This document shows positions 53,557 through 59,529 of a stretch of 59,529 nucleotides of DNA, one piece after another (position 1 is the stretch's first letter; the number at the start of each line of letters is the position of its first letter). The stretch is from Arenimonas sp. (lineage in GTDB: Bacteria; Pseudomonadota; Alphaproteobacteria; Rhizobiales; Rhizobiaceae): the NCBI GenBank assembly GCA_019459145.1, contig JAIBEK010000048.1:1-59529 (forward strand), in the 5' to 3' direction. The notes below the pieces were generated by a model. It made no database searches. It had not been told where the DNA came from and saw only the letters and a program-made list of their open reading frames with translations. Position numbers and translations under genes: made by a program.

Positions 53557-53727
53557 ATGTATCTGAGCCGCCCCACCCAGGCCGTTTTCGTCATCGCGGT
53601 TCTGCTTGCCATCGCGGCAGTGTTGATTTTCCTCAATATCCTGCCGTTTGCGGCCATTCCGTCGTTCTGGATCATGACCGCCGCCTTCGTTCTCCTGCTG
53701 CTGGGTAATCTCGTCAGAGGCATGTGA
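53557..53727 (+). CDS. Small membrane protein of unknown function
   Basis: 56 residues, two hydrophobic helices (about 8-28 and 34-52) joined by the tight turn PFAAIPS, ending NLVRGM. GGAG lies nine bases before the ATG at 53557. It is divergent from cbiX and upstream of the TSUP gene. Small, high coding-like composition, but no recognised family; could be a subunit or regulator of a transporter. Confidence 0.6.
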   Translation: MYLSRPTQAVFVIAVLLAIAAVLIFLNILPFAAIPSFWIMTAAFVLLLLGNLVRGM

Positions 53728-53897
53728 TCGCAGCCTGACAGGCGTTCGCCCCTTTCGTCGGCCTGAAAGCCGGAACGGGGCGAGTTCCCGCCCTTCGGTC
53801 CCTGGACACGGAAGAGCGCCGCGATCGGGCTTTTTGTGCCGTTCGGTTTGTGGCATAGGGGCACTCAGGCGAGGCGACCCGCCTATCGACAACCTCC

Positions 53898-54698
53898 GTG
53901 CGGACCTTTGCCTTGCCCGACATCCTGTTCTCCACGCTGCTACTGCTGTTCATTGCCGCCTTCCTGGCCGGCTTCATCGATTCGATCGCCGGCGGCGGCG
54001 GGTTGATCACCATTCCGGCCATGCTGATTGCCGGCATTCCGCCGCTCCAGACGCTCGGCACCAACAAGCTGCAATCGATGTTCGGCGCCGCTTCGGCGAC
54101 GATCGCCTATGCCCGCAAAGGCCATGTCGACCTCAGGAGCCAACTGCCGATGGCGGCGCTGGCCGGGCTCGGCGGCGCCATCGGCGCGGTGCTTGCGACC
54201 GTGGTGCCCGGCGACGTGCTGCGCGGGCTCATGCCCTTCCTGCTGGTGGCGATCGCGCTCTATTTTGCGCTCAAGCCCAATCTCTCGGACGTCGACCGCC
54301 ACCAGCGCATGACGCCCTTCCTGTTCGGTCTCACCTTCGTGCCGCTGATCGGGTTCTACGACGGCGTGTTCGGACCGGGCACCGGATCGTTCTTCATGCT
54401 GGCCTTTGTTTCGCTGGCCGGATTCGGCATGCTGAAGGCGACCGCGCATACCAAGCTCCTGAACCTCTCCTCCAATCTCGGCGCCTTCCTCGTCTTCCTG
54501 GCGAGCGGCGTGGTGTTATGGAAGGTCGGCCTTTTGATGGGGCTCGGCCAGTTCCTCGGCGCCCAGCTTGGCTCGAAGCTCGCCATGAAGAACGGCGCCA
54601 AACTGATCAAGCCGTTGCTGATTGTCACCTGCGTGGCGCTCGCCACCAAGCTGCTGATGGACCCGACCAATCCGGTGCGGGTCTGGGCGGGGTTCTGA
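53898..54698 (+). CDS. TSUP family permease (TauE/SafE, DUF81)
   Basis: 266 residues with about eight helices. The family pattern is visible twice: GFIDSIAGGGGLITIPAML in the first half and GFYDGVFGPGTGSFFMLAFV in the second. Members export sulfite, sulfoacetate or other organosulfonates; substrate unknown here. The start is GTG at 53898. Location inside a cobalamin locus raises but does not show a metal-related role. Confidence 0.87.
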   Translation: MRTFALPDILFSTLLLLFIAAFLAGFIDSIAGGGGLITIPAMLIAGIPPLQTLGTNKLQSMFGAASATIAYARKGHVDLRSQLPMAALAGLGGAIGAVLATVVPGDVLRGLMPFLLVAIALYFALKPNLSDVDRHQRMTPFLFGLTFVPLIGFYDGVFGPGTGSFFMLAFVSLAGFGMLKATAHTKLLNLSSNLGAFLVFLASGVVLWKVGLLMGLGQFLGAQLGSKLAMKNGAKLIKPLLIVTCVALATKLLMDPTNPVRVWAGF

Positions 54699-54771
54699 CC
54701 TCCACTTTGCTTTTGCGCCGTTTCAACCTATATTTGGATGGCAGCGCACAACTCCCTGGAGGAGACTGGCC

Positions 54772-55026
54772 ATGACCAATACCAGCCTCAATCTCGGCAA
54801 ACACTGGGACGATTTCATCGAGGCCCAGGTGAATAGCGGCCGCTATGCGACAGCGAACGACGTCGTGCGCGACGCACTCGAGGGGCTCAAAGAACGCGAG
54901 CGCAAGCTGGCGGAACTCCGCCGTGAGATCGAAATCGGCCTGGAACAGGCGCGGCGCGGCGAATTGGCCGAGGACGACTTTCTCGAAAAACTCCTTGCCG
55001 AAGATATCGCGGACGCTACGCGCTGA
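54772..55026 (+). CDS. ParD-like ribbon-helix-helix antitoxin
   Basis: 84 residues. An N-terminal RHH fold (about 1-45: SLNLGKHWDDFIEAQVNSGRYATANDVVRDAL) and an acidic, helical C-terminus that would bind the toxin (ERKLAELRREIEIG...). GGAGGAG lies upstream of the ATG. The following frame encodes a ParE-like toxin, and the antitoxin stop overlaps the beginning of toxin-like coding sequence. Confidence 0.9.
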   Translation: MTNTSLNLGKHWDDFIEAQVNSGRYATANDVVRDALEGLKERERKLAELRREIEIGLEQARRGELAEDDFLEKLLAEDIADATR

Positions 55027-55316
55027 AGCGCCTCGCGCGCCTCAGTCAGAGGGCGGCAGACGATATGCGGTCAATCAACAGCTACACCGCTTTGACTTGG
55101 GGCAATGAGCAGCGTCGGATTTATATTGCTCAACTCAAATCCAGGATCGAATGGCTGGCGAAGAATCCGCGCCTCGGCAAGGGGCGACCGGACATTCGAG
55201 ACGGCCTCTTCTGCTTTCCCGAAGGGGAGCATGTCATCTTCTATGTTCAGATTGCCGAAGGCATTCAGGTCATGGCGGTGCTACACAATCGCATGCTGCC
55301 TCAGCACCGGCTATGA
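55023..55316 (+). CDS. ParE-like toxin with uncertain start
   Basis: RelE/ParE superfamily. Recognisable from LKRLARLSQRAADDMRSI through TALTWGNEQRRIYI to DGLFCFPEGEHVIFYV and VMAVLHNRML. The first ATG in frame is at 55065, but family similarity continues upstream through LKRLARLSQRAADD. No ATG, GTG or TTG exists there; a CTG at 55023 overlaps the antitoxin stop as CTGA. Either a rare CTG start is used, or the start codon has been lost and only a truncated 83-residue form is made. ParE toxins poison DNA gyrase. Confidence 0.7.
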   Translation: MKRLARLSQRAADDMRSINSYTALTWGNEQRRIYIAQLKSRIEWLAKNPRLGKGRPDIRDGLFCFPEGEHVIFYVQIAEGIQVMAVLHNRMLPQHRL

Positions 55317-55328
55317 CCGCGCTGCCGC

Positions 55329-55964
55329 CTAGAACTCCACCCCGATCTGCGCCTTGATGCCGGAGCGGAACGGGTGCTTCACCTGTTCCATCTCGGTCAC
55401 CAGATCGGCGATCTCGATCAGTTCGTCCTTGGCGTTGCGGCCGGTCAGCACGACATGCGTCATTGCCGGCTTCTCACTGTCCAGGAAGTCGACCACCTCG
55501 GCGATGTCGATATAGTCGTAGCGGATGGCGATGTTGATCTCGTCGAGCAAGACCATGGAGTTCGACGGATCGCGGATCAGTTCCTTGGCCTTTTCCCAGG
55601 CGGCCCTGGCCATGGCGATGTCGCGCGCCTTGTCCTGGGTCTCCCAGGTAAATCCCTCGCCCATGGTATGGAATTCGCACAGATCTGAGAAGTGCTTGAG
55701 GATCAGGTCGCGCTCGCCGGTCGACATGGCGCCCTTGATGAACTGCACCACCGCGCATTTCTTACCGTGGGCGATATGGCGGAAGATCATGCCGAAGGCG
55801 GCCGACGACTTCCCCTTGCCCTTGCCGGTGTGGACAATGATCAGCCCCTTTTCACCGGTCTTGGTCGCCATGATCTTCTCACGCGCGGCCTTCTTCTTCG
55901 CCATTTTTTCCGCGTGGCGGGCGAGATCGGCTTCGGGTGAAGCGCCGGGAAGCTCGTCAGTCAT
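55329..55964 (-). CDS. cobO: Cob(I)yrinic acid a,c-diamide adenosyltransferase CobO
   Basis: 211 residues. Attaches the adenosyl group from ATP to the corrin cobalt. The P-loop is HTGKGKGKSSAAFG; an N-terminal basic helix (about 15-40) is typical. Other blocks: VVQFIKGAMSTGER, LDEINIAIRYDYID, and HPFRSGIKAQIGVEF at the end. The ATG at 55964 has GGAGGATG upstream. It follows cobN by 23 bases, the classical order. Confidence 0.95.
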   Translation of the reverse strand: MTDELPGASPEADLARHAEKMAKKKAAREKIMATKTGEKGLIIVHTGKGKGKSSAAFGMIFRHIAHGKKCAVVQFIKGAMSTGERDLILKHFSDLCEFHTMGEGFTWETQDKARDIAMARAAWEKAKELIRDPSNSMVLLDEINIAIRYDYIDIAEVVDFLDSEKPAMTHVVLTGRNAKDELIEIADLVTEMEQVKHPFRSGIKAQIGVEF

Positions 55965-55987
55965 CGTATCATCCTCCAATTGTCATT

Positions 55988-58900
55988 TCAGGCACGACCT
56001 TGCGCGAGCCGCGAAAGGTCGAACATCGCCGAATTGCTGCGTGGCGTCCACAATCCGCGGTCGATCGCCTCGATCAACCGTTCGGACATTTCCCTGAGCG
56101 CCGCCGGGTTCTTATCCGCGATGAAATCACGCACACGTTCATCGAGTACGAAGGCCTGGTAGACGGCCTCGAAATGGTGGTCGCGCACGGCGCCGGTAGT
56201 CGCGGAAAAGGCGAACATGTAATCGACGGTCGCGGCAATCTCGAAGGCGCCCTTGTAGCCATGCCGCATCACGCCCTCGATCCATTTCGGATTGACGACG
56301 CGGGCGCGCACGACGCGGCCGATCTCTTCCTCGAGCGTACGGATCACCGGCTTTTCCGGCCGCGAATGGTCATTGTGATAGACGGTCGGACGGCTACCGG
56401 CGACATGCTCGATCGCTGCCGTCATGCCGCCTTCGAACTGGTAGTAGTCGTCGCTGTCGAGCAGATCGTGCTCGCGATTGTCCTGGTTCTGCACGACCGC
56501 CTGAACGGTCCTCAACCGTTCCTCAAACAGGCCACGCTCGGCCTTGCCGTCTTCGCCGGCACCATAGGCGTAACCGCCCCAGACGAGATAGGCTTCGGCC
56601 AGGTCGCCCCGGCGTTCCCAGCCCTTCTCGTCGATCAAGGCCTGAAGGCCCGCGCCATAGGCACCGGGCTTCGAGCCGAAGACGCGGTAGCCGGCGCGAC
56701 GGGCGGCCGACTTTTCGTCCAGTCCATCCGCCATCAGCCGCGCGGTCTCGGCCCTGACACGAGCGGCGATCGGGTTGTCGCCCTCGTCCTCGTCAAGCGC
56801 GGCGACGGCCCGCACGGCCTTGTCGTAGAGCGCGATCTGTTCCGGGAAGGCATCGCGGAAGAAGCCGGAAATGCGCAGCGTCACGTCGACGCGCGGGCGG
56901 CCGAGGATGGCCTGGGGCAGGATCTCGTAGCCGGTGACGCGGCGCGAGGCCATGTCCCAGACCGGCTTCACCCCGATCAGCGCCAGCGCCTGGGCGATGT
57001 CGTCGCCGCCGGTGCGCATGTTGGAGGTGCCCCAGGCGGTCAGGCCGAACGAGGTCGGCCACTCGCCGTGGTCCTGCACATAGCGCTGAATCAGCAATTC
57101 CGCCGATTTCTTGCCGAGTTCATAGGCCGCCGGGGTCGGCACGGCGCGGCTGTCGACCGAATAGAAGTTGCGGCCGGTCGGAAGGACGTCCGGGCGGCCA
57201 CGTGTCGGAGCGCCGGAGGGTCCGGAGGGCACGAAACAGCCGGAAAGACCGGTCAGCAGGCCCTCGATCTCGGCTGGCCCGGAGCCGATGATCGACGGCT
57301 TGAGGCGGGTTTCGATCTCTTTGAGCACGGCGCGCGTGGCGGGCCAGTCGGTGGGACAGGAGATGGTGCCAGCCACCAGCTGCGCGGCAAGGATTTCGAT
57401 GCGCTCGACGGTGTCGCCCCTGGTGCGCCAGGGGGCGTCGGTAAGATCGGCCAGGATAGCGGGTTTCGGGCCGGTCCAGGGGTCGGACATGACGCAGTCG
57501 AGGGGATCGAAAGGCAGCCCCTCATCCGCCCTTCGGGCACCTTCTCCCCGCAAGCGGGGCGAAGGGAACTCCGCGCCCGCCGCGGAGCCGATCTCCCCCC
57601 TTGAGGGGGAGATGGCCGGCAGGCCAGAGGGGGGGGAACCCCGGGAGGAATCAATTGCGATACCCCCCTCTGTCGACTTCGCCGACATCTCCCCCTCAAG
57701 GGGGGAGATCAGATGGAGGTCCCCCGCAATCGCCCGCTGCAGGCTCTGGTCTCCGCCCTCGCCCAAACCGCGCGGAACACGCGCAAGCGCCACGGTGAGA
57801 TCGGTCAGCAACCGGCCCTCCGGCGCAAGGCCGAAGATGTGCAGGCCGTCGCGGATCTGCATTTCCTTCAGGTCGCAGAGATAGGCGTCGAGCTTTTCAA
57901 GCGCGCTTTCCTCCGCCTCGCCCCGGGCGATACCGGCGTCCTGGTCGAGGCCGATGTCGGCGATAAGGTCGAGGATCTGCTTCTTGAGCAGTTTCAGCCG
58001 GCGCGGATCGCCGCCCGCGGCCTCGTAATACTCGTCGACCAGCGCCTCCAGATCCTTCAGTGGCCCGTAGCTTTCGGCGCGCGTCAGCGGCGGCGTCAGG
58101 TGGTCGATGATGACGGCGGAGGTGCGGCGCTTGGCCTGGGTCCCCTCGCCCGGATCGTTGACGATGAACGGATAGAGATGCGGCAGCGGGCCGAACACGG
58201 CTTCCGGATAGCAGGTTTCCGACAGCGCCAGCGCCTTGCCCGGCAGCCATTCGAGATTGCCGTGTTTGCCCATCTGGATCACCGCATGGGTGTCGAATTG
58301 CCGACGCAGATAGGCGTAGAAGGCTAGATAGCCGTGCGGCGGCACGAGATCGGGCGAATGGTAGGTTTCCTTCGGATCGATATTATAGCCGCGCGCCGGC
58401 TGGATGCCGACCACGACATTGCCGAGGCGCGACAGCGGCAGGGCAAACCGGCCGTCGAGGAAGAACGGATCCGTCTCCGGCGCGCCCCAGCGCGCGGTCA
58501 CATCATCCTGAACCTTTGCCGGAAGACTTTCGAAGAAGCTAATGTAATCGCTTGCAGACAGGACTTCGCGGATCTCGCGCCCGTCGGTCGCCGCATTGGT
58601 CGGGCCGGCCATCAGGTAGGCCATCAGCGCGTCGCCGTCGGCGGGCAGCGCGTCGAGCGCGTAGCCCTCGGCGGCCATCGCGCGCAGCACCTCGACGGTG
58701 CCGGCCGGCGTATCGAGGCCGACGCCATTGCCGAGGCGGCCGTCGCGGTTCGGATAGTTGGCTATGACCAGCGCCACCCGCCGTTGGGCCGCCGGGGTCA
58801 ACCTGAGCCGGGCCCAACTGGCGGCCAGTCTTGCAACGAAGGCGGCGCGGCCGGCATCGGGCTCGTGGGTGACGATATTGGTCTCGACTCGGGCATCGAA

Positions 58901-59524
58901 GCGCGCGGCGGCCTTGAAGGACACGGCACGCGTCATGACGCGACCGTCGACCTCCGGCAGCGCCACGCTCATGGCGAGATCACGGGCGGTGAGGCCCTGC
59001 GACGAGGCCTCCCAGGCCTCCCGCGTAGAGGAGGAGAACAGCGCCTGCAGCACGACCGCGCCGCCTTCGTCCAATACGGTCGAGACACGTTCCGCGCCGG
59101 GCGCGGACACGGCAAAGCCGGTGGCATTGATGACGACAGCGGGCGGCGCTTCGGTGAAGATCGAGCGCAGGGTGTCGACCGAAACGGCGTCCTTCAGGCT
59201 GGAGACGAAAACCGGCAGCGCTCTCAGCCCTTCGCCCGTCAAGGCGTCGATCAAAGCCTCGACCGGCCTGGTCTCGCCGCTTTGCACGAGGGCGCGGTAG
59301 AAGCAGATGGCGGCGACGGGAGGCGTGGCGGCGCGAGGTTCCGGGGACAAATGCGCCGTGGGGCTTTGCCCCTCATCCGCCCTTCGGGCCCCGTAAACCC
59401 CCCAGCGGGGTTTATGGGGCACCCCCCCCCCAACAGGAACCAAGAACCCGGTGAGCGGGGAGGATGTGGCGCGAAGGGGGTAGCAGGGGCCAGGGCGAGC
59501 GGGCGTGAAATACGCACCCCCCAC
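55988..59524 (-). CDS. cobN: Cobaltochelatase subunit CobN, 5' partial, with repeat insertions
   Basis: About 1,180 codons visible; the N-terminal ~200 residues of the ~1,250-residue protein lie beyond the right edge. CobN, with CobS and CobT, inserts Co2+ into hydrogenobyrinate a,c-diamide using ATP. Conserved blocks: VVINATGFAVSAPG, NYPNRDGRLGNGVGLDTPA, QPARGYNIDPKETYHSPDLVPPH, MGKHGNLEWLPGK, NFYSVDSRAVPTPAAYELG, and AWGTSNMRTGGDDIAQAL. A 67-codon in-frame segment (57512-57712) is repeat DNA. The last ~130 bases of the window look unreliable, so the apparent beginning of the frame there is not the real start. Confidence 0.93.
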   Translation of the reverse strand: MGGAYFTPARPGPCYPLRATSSPLTGFLVPVGGGVPHKPRWGVYGARRADEGQSPTAHLSPEPRAATPPVAAICFYRALVQSGETRPVEALIDALTGEGLRALPVFVSSLKDAVSVDTLRSIFTEAPPAVVINATGFAVSAPGAERVSTVLDEGGAVVLQALFSSSTREAWEASSQGLTARDLAMSVALPEVDGRVMTRAVSFKAAARFDARVETNIVTHEPDAGRAAFVARLAASWARLRLTPAAQRRVALVIANYPNRDGRLGNGVGLDTPAGTVEVLRAMAAEGYALDALPADGDALMAYLMAGPTNAATDGREIREVLSASDYISFFESLPAKVQDDVTARWGAPETDPFFLDGRFALPLSRLGNVVVGIQPARGYNIDPKETYHSPDLVPPHGYLAFYAYLRRQFDTHAVIQMGKHGNLEWLPGKALALSETCYPEAVFGPLPHLYPFIVNDPGEGTQAKRRTSAVIIDHLTPPLTRAESYGPLKDLEALVDEYYEAAGGDPRRLKLLKKQILDLIADIGLDQDAGIARGEAEESALEKLDAYLCDLKEMQIRDGLHIFGLAPEGRLLTDLTVALARVPRGLGEGGDQSLQRAIAGDLHLISPLEGEMSAKSTEGGIAIDSSRGSPPSGLPAISPSRGEIGSAAGAEFPSPRLRGEGARRADEGLPFDPLDCVMSDPWTGPKPAILADLTDAPWRTRGDTVERIEILAAQLVAGTISCPTDWPATRAVLKEIETRLKPSIIGSGPAEIEGLLTGLSGCFVPSGPSGAPTRGRPDVLPTGRNFYSVDSRAVPTPAAYELGKKSAELLIQRYVQDHGEWPTSFGLTAWGTSNMRTGGDDIAQALALIGVKPVWDMASRRVTGYEILPQAILGRPRVDVTLRISGFFRDAFPEQIALYDKAVRAVAALDEDEGDNPIAARVRAETARLMADGLDEKSAARRAGYRVFGSKPGAYGAGLQALIDEKGWERRGDLAEAYLVWGGYAYGAGEDGKAERGLFEERLRTVQAVVQNQDNREHDLLDSDDYYQFEGGMTAAIEHVAGSRPTVYHNDHSRPEKPVIRTLEEEIGRVVRARVVNPKWIEGVMRHGYKGAFEIAATVDYMFAFSATTGAVRDHHFEAVYQAFVLDERVRDFIADKNPAALREMSERLIEAIDRGLWTPRSNSAMFDLSRLAQGRA
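57512..57712. repeat. Composite type-A/type-B repeats inside cobN coding sequence
   Basis: 201 bases, exactly 67 codons. It contains one type-B half (CCCTCATCCGCCCTTCGGGC then CTTCTCCCCGCAAGCGGGG) and an inverted pair of type-A units (GGGAGATGGCCGGCAGGCC near 57607; CCCCCTCTGTCGACTTCGCC near 57664). It lies between conserved CobN residues GDL and FDPLDC. Confidence 0.87.
59362..59482. repeat. Degraded type-B repeat at the window edge, within or near cobN
   Basis: CCCCTCATCCGCCCTTCGGG at 59370 is a clean type-B half-unit. The sequence beyond resembles the rest of a type-B element but is full of substitutions and a run of ten C. It could be a further insertion in cobN or contig-end sequence error. 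Confidence 0.5.
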
Positions 59525-59529
59525 CCCCC

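Overview
This is a GC-rich chromosomal stretch from an alphaproteobacterium of the order Hyphomicrobiales, most likely Rhizobiaceae. The evidence is the complete acpXL-fabZXL-fabF2XL-fabF1XL-adh-lpxXL cluster for very-long-chain lipid A acylation, a rhizobial fixNOQP/fixGHIS (cbb3 oxidase) locus with FnrN and HemN beside it, and rhizobial-style palindromic intergenic repeats. The genus cannot be fixed by reading alone. No rRNA, tRNA, CRISPR, transposase, integrase or phage gene was seen. Both ends of the window cut a gene.

Layout. (1) 1-3.5 kb, plus strand: end of glutathione-dependent formaldehyde dehydrogenase, three small or unknown genes, and S-formylglutathione hydrolase. (2) 3.5-17.2 kb: a glycan-use locus. 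A LacI-type regulator is divergent from an ABC sugar importer (binding protein, two permeases, ATPase). Then come a GH2 beta-mannosidase-like enzyme, a sugar isomerase/epimerase, a Gfo/Idh/MocA dehydrogenase, a YghZ-like aldo/keto reductase and a GH43 enzyme. Palindromic repeats sit in several of the gaps. (3) 17.5-19.0 kb: 6-phosphogluconate dehydrogenase. (4) 19.1-28.9 kb: fixGHIS and fixNOQP, each preceded by an FNR/FixK-type box, with a divergent hemerythrin gene and a PAS protein. (5) 29.2-34.7 kb: the acpXL-lpxXL cluster. (6) 34.8-37.6 kb: hemN, fnrN and an L,D-transpeptidase. (7) 37.7-59.5 kb: a large cobalamin locus: cobD, cobC, cobB, cobA, cbiD, cobK, cobM, a cbiG-cobJ fusion, cobI, cobL, cobH, a long CbiX-type chelatase, cobO and cobN. 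It is interrupted by a nucleoside hydrolase, a GFA-family protein, a DUF1905 protein, a small membrane protein, a TSUP permease and a parDE-like module.

How it works together. The middle third is a low-oxygen respiration block: high-affinity oxidase, its copper supply and assembly factors, oxygen-independent haem synthesis, and the Fe-S regulator expected to control them. The right third builds the corrin ring. It mixes genes typical of late cobalt insertion (cobN, cobO, cobB, cobH, cobK) with genes typical of early cobalt insertion (CbiX-L, CbiD, CbiG).

Most notable observations: palindromic repeat elements sit in frame inside two cobalamin genes (cbiG-cobJ and cobN) without breaking the reading frame. 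The chelatase gene has a structured, cobalamin-riboswitch-like leader. FabF2XL has lost its catalytic cysteine and looks like a chain-length-factor partner of FabF1XL. The last ~130 bases look like low-quality sequence at a contig end.
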